Of a DNA stretch of 64,000 nt, positions 1-29,736 are shown one piece after another. Origin of the DNA: Ascaris suum (lineage: Eukaryota; Nematoda; Chromadorea; Rhabditida; Ascarididae); contig CM024181.1 of assembly GCA_013433145.1 (NCBI GenBank), forward strand, positions 7,564,001-7,628,000, given 5' to 3'. The notes under the pieces are model-generated. The model was not told the DNA's origin. It did no database searches and saw only the letters and a program-made list of their open reading frames with translations. A program made the position numbers and the translations under genes. Positions within the stretch are counted from its first letter, which is position 1, and each line of letters opens with the position of its first letter.

Positions 1-518
1 ATCGATGCAAAAAATTTACCCATTTTCTTCCCAATAATCTCTTTGAAAATTTTCTCCCCAAATAGAAAGGTAAATATTGTTAGCGGTAAAAATTGACTAT
101 TTTCCTTCCCACGATATGCATCATTCTCAGTAATATTTCCCATGGGAAGGAAAAAAAAAAACGCTGAACTTCCCACATATCATAAGAAACAAACATAAAT
201 ATTCAGAGTTGTTGCATTGAATTATGCAAGTAGCCATATGACTCAGAAATATGTAAAATTCGAATAGCAAAATTCGACACTCGATTGATGGGAAAATCCT
301 TACTTATATTTATTTAATTAAAAATTAATAATACACAATAAGATAAATTATACATGCATATATATAATGATAAGCAAATATTAAAGGCTAAAAAATTTTG
401 CAAAAGAACAATGCAAAAAAAAAATCATCGATTATTCCTCTATATTCCCAAAAAAATATATCCATTCGATCGGAAATAATATTTTAATATTTAATGAATT
501 ATTTGCAAATAACTTTTA
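1..518. other. 3' flank of the CD36-family gene
   Basis: AT-rich sequence with A and T runs. It should contain the 3' UTR of the minus-strand CD36-family gene. I see no other gene. Confidence 0.5.
309..314 (-). terminator. Possible poly(A) signal of the CD36-family gene
   Basis: TTTATT on the plus strand reads AATAAA on the minus strand, about 205 nt after the stop codon at 519. Such hexamers are common by chance in this AT-rich DNA, so it is only a candidate. Confidence 0.3.
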
Positions 519-13120
<12,602 letters not shown>

Positions 13121-13130
13121 TATACAATCA

Positions 13131-13140
13131 CCTAAAAATG
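13131..13140 (-). promoter_or_regulatory. Probable spliced-leader (or 5' UTR) acceptor of the CD36-family gene
   Basis: On the minus strand a T-run ending in AG (13133-13132) lies 11 nt before the chosen ATG. No coding exon upstream is needed. This spacing is typical of nematode SL trans-splice sites. An ordinary cis-intron to a 5' UTR exon is the alternative. Confidence 0.45.
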
Positions 13141-13153
13141 TGTTTACATTCAT

Positions 13154-16789
<3,636 letters not shown>

Positions 16790-16925
16790 ACTTCCAATGC
16801 CTTACTTTCAGATATGTTAGCTTTGTCTTACCTTCCGATGCTTCATTTATCTTATTTTTCGATGCTAACTTTGTTATACCTTCCAATCTTATTTTCGCCA
16901 TACGATATTGCATTCTCTTTTCATC
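16790..16925. repeat. Degenerate tandem repeat, about 24 bp period
   Basis: Read on the minus strand, successive units resemble CGGAAGGTAAGACAAAGCTA, with variants such as CGAAAAATAAGATAAATGAA. Five or so diverged units can be followed. The 24-bp period keeps frame, so both strands show open frames here (to 93 codons on plus); I treat these as a by-product. Confidence 0.6.
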
Positions 16926-17453
16926 CCTATGCACAAATCGAAAAGCCTCTTCTTGCAAAATACTCTCACAAAAACATAAGAATTAAAACACATTACACTC
17001 GATAATAAACTAATCGCTTCGCAAACAGAGTAAAAATGTATAAATTTCTACGAACATCTCTTTTTAGTAAATTCTTTTAATAAATATTTTTGAAATACAT
17101 AATTCATAAGTAATTTAGGAGTTATCTTCATACTATAAATGATGAGGATCTATTTAAAAAAAAAACATTCGAAAGTAAGAAAATAAGTGATAAGTTGTAC
17201 GCGAAACAAATGATAATTTTCGACGCTTTATGATGTCTTTCTATACGATCCAATAATCTATAACTAATTGCAAATAGATCTATATTTTAATTAAATAATT
17301 TAAGTATGAAAACTTTAAATTAATATTAAATGTTAACTTGTATTAGAAATTAAATTATTATAATAAAACCTACTATTAAAAAAATAAAACCTAGTCCAAG
17401 TAGAACTAGGCCAATACTAAAATTCATTAAATTGATAGGTGAAAATGAATATT

Positions 17454-17656
17454 TTAACAGTTTAAAGCTGAAAATATCAACGTTCCCGAAATAAAACAAC
17501 AATGAATTAAACCTAATTCGCTAGAGCTTCCAGTATTTTTTTTTCTAACGAAGTCCAAAAGTGGTTGGTTAGAAAATGCTGAATTTCTTTCGCCATCATT
17601 CAACCATTCAAAAAATTTGGCCTTTCCATAACGATCATGGCAAATCGAATAAAAAC
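17454..17656 (-). CDS. Unrecognised exon-like segment, possible terminal exon with GPI-type tail
   Basis: On the minus strand an acceptor (tcttctcatag, AG at 17658-17657) opens a 66-codon frame entered after two bases. The text is protein-like (for example HDRYGKAKFFEWLNDGERNS) and the frame ends in a small-residue stretch (TGSSSE) plus a hydrophobic tail (LGLIHCCFISGTLIFSAL) before TAA. That layout is what a GPI-anchor signal looks like. No Met and no recognised homolog; a phase-compatible frame near 18.68-18.79 kb lacks a clear acceptor. It may be chance. I cannot name a family. Confidence 0.2.
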
Positions 17657-18059
17657 CTATGAGAAGAAACGAGGGTCATAGCAAAACGACAGATGTGTCA
17701 AAACGATGAGATATATTAAGGAGGTGGGGAAGGAGATAGGATGGGGGATGGGAAGATAGAAGTTGAGGATGGAGAGAATTGGGACGGAGGAGAAGAGAAC
17801 TATAGTCTGAACGATTTACATCAGCAGAAGATCTGTGCTATGAGAGCGTTGCAGTTGAGATGGATTAGAATTTGCACATGAACGAATCATAAAGCATCCA
17901 ATTGTTGCAGGTCAAGCACATAGTTCGAACTCGTTCTCTAATCGCTGCATTGAAACGTTGAGGAGATCCACTATGAGCCTCATTTCTTACTTATTACTTA
18001 TATAAATGGTCTACTGAATAATGAAAGTGATTCATGAACTCTGAAAGTATCCGATCCGG

Positions 18060-18095
18060 AGATCGGGAGGTTCGTATACTCCTTGAGTCATCAAT
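18060..18095. repeat. Short tRNA T-arm-like patch
   Basis: GGGAGGTTCGTATACTCC resembles a tRNA T-arm (RNA polymerase III B box) and is followed by AGTCATCAA. The same order, T-arm then AGTCATCAA, occurs in the tRNA-like relic at 41.6 kb. No A box is seen here, so at most it is a piece of a SINE-like family. Confidence 0.25.
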
Positions 18096-21000
18096 CATAC
18101 TATTTAAGGTTATTGTTTCATAACTGTAAACGAAACCAAAAATTAGGAAGTAATAAATAAAGAAATGATATGAAGAAGAAAAAATAGAAGGAATTTTTTA
18201 CAAAAGGGAGGGGTGGAAAATAGTAAAAAGAAGAAGACAACAATATTTTAAATTCAATTCAATATTGCGAAATATTTTGAGCAAATTTTGCAGCAAATGA
18301 GCAAAAATAAAAAAATTGATTGGATTGAGTGAAGTGTTTAGCAGTAAGAGAGTCATAAATATTACTGGTTCGATTTACCAGTTATTATTAGTAAAACACC
18401 TTGTACTAGTATTAAAATCCAAAGTGATGCTTATGTGCCGTAATAAGCTTCATATGTACTATTATACGTTGAAGCGGTGGGAAGGGTTGAGCGGTGAGGA
18501 GCGAGGCGGAGTAGACCGATAAAGATCGAGGACGTAACCCATACGAATTGCACGCCTTCAAAAATGCCATATAAAATCAATGTCATTATAAAAGGAACTG
18601 TCGTTCATTAATCTTTATGGGTGAATTGTCCTCTACCTCCCCCCCCCCCCTCAAGTTCTGAAATGAAGTTGTACCCTGAACGCAGTATAAACGTCTTATT
18701 CTGGTTTCATGGTGGGAAAATTGAGGTCGCTCTAAAATCTTACATAAACGACGAAACGACGATAAATGAATCCATTCGTGATGATGTTTGATCAATTATA
18801 TTAAAATACCACCTCTACCCATATTAAATAGGACAATCATCAATTACCTATCTAATTAAATTTTCGACCACCATCAGTCGAAAAATGCGAACGTGGGGCG
18901 ATATTTTAGTGATCAAAATTCATCATTGAAGCTCAGCTACTATAGCGGCTATTATGAACATTTATTTTGCCATAATTGTGTACTGAAGGGTGCAAGAATT
19001 CCACATTTCCAAAAAAAAAAAAAATTGGCATTCAACTATCATATATTCCTAGACAAAGGGTAGCAACTGATTACAGCTATCAAAATATCTTAATAATTTT
19101 GTCAGTGAATGTTGTAATACTAGATGTAATGAGTATAAATACTAATTGCCCACAAATACTAACAAATAGAAGCTATCAATAAATACTAATAAATAGCAGC
19201 TGTCAATAAGAGCAGCAATATAGCTATCAGCTGTCACTAGTAAATAATCGCTTTTAATAAATGTCAATATAAAACGATACAACGATCTCAAAAGCAACTA
19301 AAAAAAAAACATCCATATCTACTTCCCGATAATAACAATCGACGTCAATTGAATATGAAAGGAATGTGTTGATAAATTATTCCATAATACTATAGGTATC
19401 GACTAAATTGAATTATATGATAGCGTAATATTACATGAAACGACATCAAATAATATCATTTTTATTTTGTTTAATTAAATAGAATTTTGTATTGTACTTA
19501 AAATTTACGCTCATAATATTTGTATTCTATCAATTATTGATCGTGAAGAAGAATTTCTGAAATAAATGATTAATGAATTAATTAATCACTATGTTACATT
19601 TCAATTAATTCAATTCCCACTATCTAATAATCTTATATTATTGGAAGGATTAAATGCGTTTATTAGATGCGTGAATTTTTCGAATTTCGATCAAGATTTA
19701 AATATCTTCAAACACTATCGGTAATATATGATCGGCGATAGATAGAAGATATTCGAATTTTTGTGGAATTGGAAAAATACGATTAGATAGATAATCATGA
19801 ATAAAGAGAATATGATCGGTAAACAATAAAATCGATGAAATACGATCAATAATGAAATGTGATCATAAAATCGATAAAATATGATCTTCTATCAATAAAC
19901 TAACAAATTTTTGATTCTGAGTTGTTTTTTTTTTTTTTTTTGAATTCTATTATTCGTTATACTCCACAAAAATTCTCATTGGTTTTTTCTCTCAAAATAT
20001 CCTATGACATTAATAATTGCTGAAATTTGATATTTTTGAAGTTGTAATTACTTTTTTAAATCCTTCTTTCCGTTTAAATTGAATGCTGAAAGATATTTTA
20101 GGTAATTGAATATTTTTTTGAAAATGAGAAAAATTTATGAAGGAATTTAGTGTTTTTTTTCTTCACTTATTTCATTTCAACAGCCTCTTCATTCGGCTTA
20201 TCTAAGGTGTTGGAATTTCATTGCTGTTTCATTTGAAAAACTCTAATAAAGAAAATGTTTTTCTCCATTTGCCGAATGCTTAAAAACCGTTATTTCTTTT
20301 CTATTTTATTGGGAATTAAATGGCATATTTTACACTATTACATATCTACTCTATAACGTCGGCAAACACTCAATGAATCATCTTCTATTTAAAAGGACTG
20401 AGAATCTTAATTTGATCTTGAGAGGTTCATTAATTCATCAATCAGATATTCAAAATTATACTTATTTTAAAAAATTCGAAAAAAAAACTAGGCTCGAATT
20501 AAATTTGAATTTTTCTAATTGCCAGCATGATTTTCCCTCGAGACGAATTCAATTCTCACTAAACAATTATAAGCTTGCAATAGATAGAAAAATATAAATG
20601 ATTAAAGTCGAATTGTACTACTCAATTTCTAGTAAATTATAATTTCGTTTTCGAAATATTTCACATTGTAGTGTGTAGTTCGAATCTCACATTATTAACT
20701 AATATATTTTAGGTAGGAAGAGGTTATTGCATCAAAGCAACTGTTCCGACTTTCATCGATGATACTTACGCTTTAATAAATTCAATAAATGTGCTACACG
20801 CTATAAAAAAAAAGTGCCCTTTTAACCTCAATAGATGATAATTTATCACCGAAAACAAATATTGACTTATCACTAGGATTTGGCTTTATGCCAACTTCGA
20901 TTTCGCAAATGAAAAAAAAATGAACAAAGCTTTTTTTAAGCGCAATTCTCACTGTTGCACCTAGTAAAATTTTTTTTTTTTTTTTGATATTTCATAAATA

Positions 21001-21195
21001 ATGATGAAATTTGGTAAATTAACGGAAATCAATTTTTTTTTAAAGGCTGGGAAGCTATAGGTGGATCATTATTCAGCAATGCAATCAATCGATAAGATCG
21101 CATCAAAATTATTTAAAAAATATTTTAGAAACAAAAAATTTTAGCGTAATTAACGATAAAAAAATTTATTAATTTATTATTTATTATATTTTTTG

Positions 21196-21297
21196 TAATA
21201 AATAATAAATAATAAATAATAATAAATAATAATAAATAATAATAAATAATAATAAATAATAAATAATAATAAATAATAAATAATAATAAAAATAAAT
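21196..21297. repeat. (AAT)n/(AAAT)n microsatellite
   Basis: Mixed AATAAT and AAATAAT units over about 100 bp. The TTATTATTTATTATA sequence just upstream is complementary, so the locus could form a hairpin. Confidence 0.95.
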
Positions 21298-22767
21298 CGA
21301 TAATTTCTTATATTTAATGTGCAATTAAAACAACGTTAAATATTGCACCATAAAAATTAGAGAAATTTTGATCAAAATGAACTCTTATCAATCATTCGTA
21401 AAATTTAAAAAAAGAAACCCCCCCCCCCATCAATAGTTTTTCGTTTCAATATTTTTTTCATTTCCGTTTTAAATCTCGAACGAATATATTGATCGAAAGT
21501 TGAAGAAAAAAAAAAGAACGCACAATTAGACGAAAGAATTTCATTTCATTACTACACACCTAATATTAAATCATCTATCATAATGAGTAAAAACCTACGA
21601 AAAAAAAAGTTACCATCATCATCAAAAAAAAACGTAAATGATTATAATTGTAAGAAATAGGTTTAATAGGTTTATTTAGGTTTATTATAGTGTAAGAGAA
21701 TATTTCTTAAAATTATTGAACACCACAATATCGATAAAGTATAAAAAATGAAAAAAAATAGGATCCTCATTTGATAAGTAAACGACAATTTCGAAATATC
21801 CACACAATTGTACCGTTCATGAATTAGATCCGAACGTCTATTTTCATAGTATAATGAATGCAGCTATCAAATTGCATGAAAAGCTATAAAGTTTCATTCA
21901 ATGTTGTCAATATTCTAATTTTTTCATCGCCCAATAATGAAGCTAATATTAATAAGCCGTCTCATGGTCTTAACCTCTTTGCAAAAACACTGCACGGTAG
22001 ATAGTACAAATTACGATATTTTAATAAATAAATATGCTGCTATAACAGTTTACTGCTATAAGGAAAATTTCCATATGTGGTAATAATAATAATAAGCCGA
22101 ATATGTAAGAAAACGAATTGCAATAACACACATTTCTCATTATTATAGCATATATTTATTAGACTTAACACATGCGAAATATTCAAGAGACATCTCAATG
22201 CAGTAATGAAGTGAGATGTAAGGGCTTATGTGGGGTGGGAAAAAAACACTTCGATTAGCGTATGAGGTGATCAAATGTGAAGTGCGACTTCATGAAACTG
22301 GTTCTTTCTTTGAATATGATTCTATACGATTTTTGTTCATTCGATGAAAACACATCATTACGCTAACGTATAAACAATAAATTAATTATGCATTTATATG
22401 ATGTAAATTTTTCTCTGATTAATAATATAATAAACAATTGTATATTTACTAACCGATAAGTAATAATTAATAAATAATATACATTGTGATAATTATATAA
22501 TTAATATGCAAAAATAATAATTCGCATAGAACTTTAGAAATTTAATTGGCTTCCCATTCTTCCAAATTATAAGCATCGATAAGGTAAGTGATAGTAGACA
22601 TCAACGTTAGAACGCCATTATACGACGCTATTCAGTTTGGTGTTTTAGAAGCAGAAAATAATCGATAGAAGTTGGATAGTAATAGAAAAATGCACCCACT
22701 TCAATTATTAAAATGATAATATTAATTATTAATACATAATATAATCAACTACATATTTAATAATTAA
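21298..22767. other. Intergenic, no gene seen
   Basis: AT-rich DNA with a C11 tract at 21418-21428. No convincing exon on either strand. Confidence 0.4.
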
Positions 22768-22930
<163 letters not shown>

Positions 22931-23613
22931 TTTTATTGTTGATTAAATATGCTCGAGATCAGCAAGAAGATCAAACACCATCAAAATGCGAGATTAATCA
23001 AATCGAACAGAATTTAAGTGTTGATCTAAAATAGAAAAAATATTCATAAATTTCTTAAATCATTGAAAAAAAAAACTTGTAATTTTCCATTTCGTTAGTC
23101 GATAAACGAGAAAATGCGATCTATCTAGCAAATATTGAAACGCCTTTCATCAATAATATGTTGATTTCTTATGAAAATTTTTCTATTTTATTGTAATTGC
23201 ACTCATCTTTCTTCTTCAAATCATCAAAATTAGCAATTGATGGTCGATGATGATTCATACATACGTCTCATCCGTCTGTTTTTTTTTTCTTTATTTTTTT
23301 CAACGATAAGAAGGATTCTATTCTATGGAAGAAATTCAGGATATTCGAACATGAATTAGCTAATATTCGATGAAAATGTAATGCGTCTTACCCACATAGA
23401 AATTACATATGCCAAAGACATCACACTTAATGCAGCACTCTTTCTACGAGGTGGTTATTTCGAGTAAGAAAATTTCGACAATTTCATCCACTTTACTATT
23501 GTGTGTAATCATTATGCACTTAGAACTTTTGGAAGGTAACCGTCTTTTTCTTATATGATATTAGAGAAATTTATATATTTATTGATCCTCATTTTATACT
23601 TATCGTTGCATTG

Positions 23614-23762
<149 letters not shown>

Positions 23763-26216
23763 AAAGAAAATAAGTAAATAGGCAATAAATAACAAACAAA
23801 TAAATGGATAAATAAGTAAAAATTCGTTCGTAGAGTTATTCATACAATAAATTGAGGTAGAAAACCACACATATACGCATACGCTGTGATGTTGTAGAAA
23901 ATTAACTCCAAAAAACTTGTTTATTTCTTGTGAATTGTAACTGCATTTTAAAAAATGACAAACAAAAAAAATTATTTAGTTATGAAATTAAACAGTATTT
24001 ATTTGACTATAAAATTTAACCTACTGCTCGCCAATATTTCAAACAATAAAGCTCAACATAAGAAAACGTTAAATATGTTTTATGGAGATCACTATGATGA
24101 AAGCTTTTAGTTGCATGAATATTGAAAAATAAATCAATAAACGCCTAACAACAAGCTCACAATATAAACTCAATCGGCTGTTAGCTAAAAATACGCTAGA
24201 AAATATCACATAAGTCAAAATATTATAAGCATTTCTTTATAAAACAATTTTACCCTTAAAATGATGATACTTGGAACGAGCTCCGTGGTGGTGACCTATA
24301 AATGAGAATGTTGTCTGATCCCATAAATAAAGATTCTCCTTGATGAATCTTCTTGGAATAAGATCCATAGCCATTGCAATACTAAGAAATGATGGAAAAA
24401 AAGATATTGAATCGGTTTGGTGGGTTAGTTGAAGAGACAACAATTCACTTATGAGATTATTACAACATAAACGCGACAGATGCGCTGTATCATCTCACAA
24501 CCTAATAAGGTCTCATTAATTCATATGAGACAAATACAGGTAGGACAAATACAGGTAGCTTTATATGTCTCTATTTTCTATACAATAATAAAATAATCTT
24601 TTTTTAAGATGAGAATTTAATAAATTTTATTCAATAAAAATTTGCATTAATTATATTTATGCAAAAATTATGTAATTTATATTTGCATAAAATTGTTCAA
24701 CTTAAAAAAAAACCTTTTAGCATTTTAGAGAAATATTCGTATGTTATTATATTAAAGAATATTTTGAAAAACTATTTACACAATGAATTTTTTGTAAAAG
24801 TGCCAAATTTTTTAAAATCCAACTGAACTTTAAATATAGTATATGGGTGTCGTAATTTGAAGTGTTGTTTAGGCTCCTACAATCAAAATAGCTGATCGTC
24901 TAGGAAATTTTTCTCTTATTTCAATAAACTTAAAAACAAGCCTATTTCAACGAGTCTAGTGTAGACGATTATACTTTGAAGAAACGGGCCTAGAATTTAT
25001 TTTCTAAATTCTAATTACTTATAAATTTCAAATGATATTAACTGCTAAGTTTTTTTTCCTAAGGATTTAGCAAGAAAGCATTACCTGAGTTAGGTAAATA
25101 TGGATTATCTGGATTACCTGATTGCATAAATTGTAGTTTTATTGTCAATATAATACGATAAAGTTTTTTTTTTGTCATTAATCATGAATGAAATAGATGA
25201 AAATATTTTACAAAATATTTTCAATGGCATTCGCTCCAGTGATATTCCCATCGGTTTTAATTAAACAAAAGAAATTCTTTTAATGATCGTTTAAGAAGTT
25301 TTGAATTTTGGAAATTTCGGCAAATAATCCATCATAATAAATGAGATCCTTCTGATTAAAAAAAAAAAATTTTTTTTGCATGATATTTTTAAAAAAAAAC
25401 GTTAAAAAAGAATAAATATTATACTCAATGAATTTATGAAGAAATATACTAATTACACAATTGTTTCGATATTGAATTTTTAAAATATAGACGAACAATA
25501 ACTTCCACGGGTAAAAAACTGGAACAATAAATTCTCAAAATGTAGTAAATTTCTGAAATATTTATCTATTTGAAAATATCGATAAAAATTATCAAAAAAT
25601 TGAGAGGACATGTGATGTACGGGGAAAAAAAGATCACTTCGGATGAAAAAAAAACGATGCCTTTTCGAAACGCTAGACAGCTAACTATCCAATAAAATAC
25701 CGGTAGCGAATAGCGATTGCGTTGCATTTACATCGCATACGATTCGTTCGTATTTCTCGACAGCTGAATGCAAACGTCTATAAACGAGTGTAAAGGCCGA
25801 TGAACGTTTGCAGTTTTTGCAATGACAAATATTATTTTTTGCTAATCTGAGAGAATTAAATAAGAGAGATCGACATCATGCATTAAATAAGAGGTCTAAA
25901 GTTCAGTGGAAAATTTCAAAGAAAAGAAAAAATGCAAATAGTTTATGATAGAAACGACTTTGGCGAACACTTATTCAGCGGATATGGAACAACAATAAAA
26001 TGCTTTTTTTTGTACAAATGACAAAAAAGTTTTAAAGTAAAATGATGACAGCAATGTTGTACACTAGTGAATATTAATCTGTTCTTTTCGATGAGTGATT
26101 TACGCTCTTCAAAATCTAATCCGATTAATCACGAATGCAGTAAAGTATACTTTTAACGGAGTAAGTACCATGCGTAAAATGCGAACCGGGTTACGTCGGC
26201 AGTACGAGGTCGGGGT

Positions 26217-26237
26217 GGGGGGGGGGGGGGGGGGGGG
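26217..26237. repeat. G21 homopolymer
   Basis: Twenty-one consecutive G on the plus strand, followed by further G-rich sequence. It is the longest G run in the window and a potential G-quadruplex. It makes the glycine-rich and proline-rich open frames here spurious. Confidence 0.98.
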
Positions 26238-27706
26238 AGGGGAAGGGGATGACGAAAGAGGCAAACTTCGACAGTTGTGATTGGACAAATACTTGCATGA
26301 GTGAGAAACACAGGTGTAACGACTCTTATGGAAACATCGCAAGTTTAAAAGCAATAATATAACGTTGTAATTTGAAAAAAATACTGACGTAATGATGCAA
26401 CACCTGTAATACCTGCAATATACAGGTTTTAGCGTAAAACGGCTAGTTCAGTTGCTTAGCATTTGTTTATTAGTTTCTCGTTGCCAACTCTATGTGCATG
26501 AATAGGATTTGATTGATTTGTTAATTCATAACTAGATCGTTGTATAAAGAATTGCTTTTTGTATATCCGATTGATATACGGTTGATGATAAAATGAATCG
26601 TTTCCTCCCCATTTCTTCGCCCCCTCCCCTTCCTCCCCCCCCCCACATTTCTTCCTGAAATGAGCGATTAATTATTGAAATTTTCTTCACTATCGCTTAT
26701 GAGCAAAGTTTTTTTTTAGTTTTTAATTTTCGATTCATCGTTAACTTATGTAATCAATTTTATGTTGAGAAACCAAAGAAAACAATAATTTCATCTAAAT
26801 GATGCTTTTTTTTTCCGAATATTTGCTAATTATTTTCAAATCACGCTAATAAACGACATTTTTTTTTCATAGAAGTCTTAAATATTCAATAAAAATTAAA
26901 ATGAGGAGGAAGAAAACAAATGGAAAAGTATAGATTTTTACAATATTATTAATAAATATAGTATATTTTTTAGAAATTTAGTAAAAAAAAACACTAAATA
27001 TTTATTGCAAATAAAAATATTCGAAAAAAATTTCAAAAATTATAAATTTTCATAGAAAAATACAATTTTAAAAAGTAAATTATATAAATGCAATAAAATT
27101 AACATCTCAAAAAGAGAACACTCAAGAATTATTAATTTCGATCATTGAGACTAACAATTTAGCGAACGGCATTTCTTAACGTTAGAAATTTGATGCAAAT
27201 GATCTATCGATTGAATTGATTAAACTAATCACAAGTGAACATATGAACAATTTATGATCATTCGATCATCTTAATGCAACAACTAGTTTCAGCCGAACTA
27301 ACACTAAAACAAAAAAAAAACCCCCTCCAAAAAAAAAACCGGAATTGCATTCACTGCAAAAGCACAAAGCAGAACTTAGGTCTCTTATCGGCAACAATTC
27401 GTTTTGTGCCCCAAAATTCTTTAAAAATACAAACTGATGAGAAGATATTTAGAAATTATTTTATTAGTTTTGTGTATTTCAATTACATCGCTAGCCGAAG
27501 TAAATATTGCAACAATATGTTCAATATAAAATATAGAATCATAACAATTTCCAAAAAAAAAAAGAAACCAATAAATGAGCAAAGACCACCCATTAAATCG
27601 ATTTACAAAAAATTTTGAAAGTTATAATTGCAAAAAATTTTTAGCTGATGAAAGAATTCAAATCAATGAAAATTGAAAAATTCAATATTATTATCAATTT
27701 TTTTTT

Positions 27707-27816
27707 ATGAGGTCAAATATCTTTAATTATACAACGAATAATTTTCTATACTTACAATTTAGTATAATGGTACTTACAATTTAGTATGAGGTCAAATATT
27801 AATTGTACAGCGTATC
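27707..27816. repeat. Local direct duplication
   Basis: TATGAGGTCAAATAT occurs at about 27707 and 27785, each followed by related AATTATACA/AATTGTACA text. ACTTACAATTTAGTAT is repeated exactly at 27750 and 27772. This points to nested small duplications. Confidence 0.75.
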
Positions 27817-29109
27817 TCTAAGTTTATAAGCATTCCTTTGCAAAAAATTTTGTCCAAATATCGACAATAAACGATAGATAAGACAATGATGTTGGTAATC
27901 CTCTGTTATCGATCAATTAGAGTAAATTCTCTCGACAAATAATACAGTAAATGAATTTAGCAAAATATTTTTTTTTTCTGCAATGAAAAATTGAAAGTAA
28001 TTTTTGAAGTTTTATGCCGCACAGATCAGCGAGTTCAATTATGCAACAGCACTACTTGACAGCCGAGTCAATCATGCAAAGTGTTGCGAGCGATTTGAAG
28101 CGTATCATTTGCAAAGCCTTATCTGTCAATATAGATAACTATGTCTTTGTCTGTCTGATAATGTCTGCGTGTTGGTCTGTCTTGATATTTTCAACTAAGT
28201 GATCATTGAACCTATGAAAGTGATCTTAGCTGTGTATAACGTAGAGCATCGAGTGATTACCTAGATCATCGTTCATGTTGAAATTCAACAAGAATTGTAG
28301 ACATTTAATAATACCGAAGCATATTTCGCATCAATTTATTTATTATTTTGCATCAATCTAGTCATAAAAGAATAAATCATTTGAGGAGCTTTCTGCGTTC
28401 ATATGCAGTAGTCAAAATTATAAAGTTTACGCAAATTTTTAAAGCATGCCTATAAATTATTTCATTATTTGCTAACAATCCATAAATGCTAATCGAATCA
28501 GGATAACGAAATAAAAAAAAAGTGCATATTGTACTAGCTTCTTAAGCATTTTGCTTCACTTGTTTCATAAAATTTATGCAAATTTTTCTAAATCATGCAT
28601 TCATATAGATTTTATTCAAAGATTTTTATGCATATGTGTAAATTTTACTGCGTTATTTGGTTGATGAAAGTCTCATTACCTTTTTTTTTATTTGAAGTAA
28701 GTGTAGTAGCATCTGGTACCATCATATTTTCTTATATTCATCACAACAATTATCTTCATAAATTGCCAAAAAATGAATAAAATATGTGTAATAATACATC
28801 TTATTTTCTAATTGAACTAGTCGATTCGCTAAACATTCGTTTTGACAACTTGATGACTTTGAAATGCAAGCATGATTAATTTAAAATTTATGCAAATTTT
28901 TTGGCATTATTTTAATATGCATAATTAATTGCTTATCAAACTGGTACATTAGTTTATGTAGCCGATAAAGGAATTATCTTTTTTTTGTGGACTATATCGA
29001 CCATCATTCCGGTTCGGTTCCAACGTTTTCCAAATTGAAGCAAAACAAAATCAGAAAACGTTTGGCAAATGCAAAAAACTTTTAATCGCTTATAACACTA
29101 GAACACAGC

Positions 29110-29581
29110 ACTAGTAGTTTAGGTGTAGTGCAGACATATGGGAAAAAAATTAGGCGAAAGCTACGCACATGTTCCTAGAGCCAAATTAGTTGAACAGAGC
29201 CAAGAAAGACTGGGCAACCATCAACTAAAACCCTGGCCTACGTCACATATGCGGAAGTGAACTTGGAGTAAACTGAAAGAAGAAATCACAAAGGATTGGA
29301 TCCAGGGCTATATGGGGGATCCACTGCACCGCCCTATCGTTTCGGGACCTCGCGATGCTCTACGCCATAAGGATGCTTGAAGCAATATTTTGCTGTCAGT
29401 CCAGCTTGGATTCAGGTGATCGGGCTGATGGCTGTTCAACACATGGCCGAGTTAGGCTAGTGGCCACGTTGGGACCTCCGTGTGGCATCTGCCAAGTTCT
29501 TCACTCTTCTACAATAGCGACAGCCTAGCATCTGTTTCCAAGTTGAAAGGCTTCGTGTTTTTCTTCATTAAATTGTTTAAG
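29110..29581. other. GC-richer island, possible degraded mobile-element or pseudogene remnant
   Basis: About 470 bp of clearly higher G+C in AT-rich surroundings, ending at a (TA)n tract. Frames are broken by stops, but one plus-strand stretch of about 38 codons around 29260-29380 contains GYMGDPLHRPIVSGPRDAL, which looks like former coding sequence. I do not recognise the source, and I see no terminal inverted repeats. Confidence 0.4.

Positions 29582-29736
<155 letters not shown>

Larger units (their letters stand above)
16926..21195. other. Intergenic, mostly no gene seen
   Basis: AT-rich DNA outside the exon-like segment at 17454-17656. It includes a purine-rich patch (17700-17800), a C12 run (18639-18650), imperfect repeats with CAGCTGTCAATA words (about 19140-19260) and a degenerate GATC-containing repeat (19720-19900). 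Confidence 0.4.
23763..29109. other. Intergenic, no confirmed gene
   Basis: AT-rich DNA. It includes a minus-strand exon-like stretch near 24260-24380 (acceptor tttcttag, donor TATAG|gtcacc) read as YCNGYGSYSKKIHQGE and so on, unrecognised. It also holds a G21 tract (26217-26237), a C10 tract (26635-26644) and a direct duplication at 27707-27816. An open frame at 28014-28202 overlaps a TCTG-rich repeat patch. Confidence 0.35.

Noticed and set aside
27274..27618. 114-codon plus-strand frame
   Set aside because: Very rich in lysine, asparagine and isoleucine from A-runs; no splice or start context and no family.
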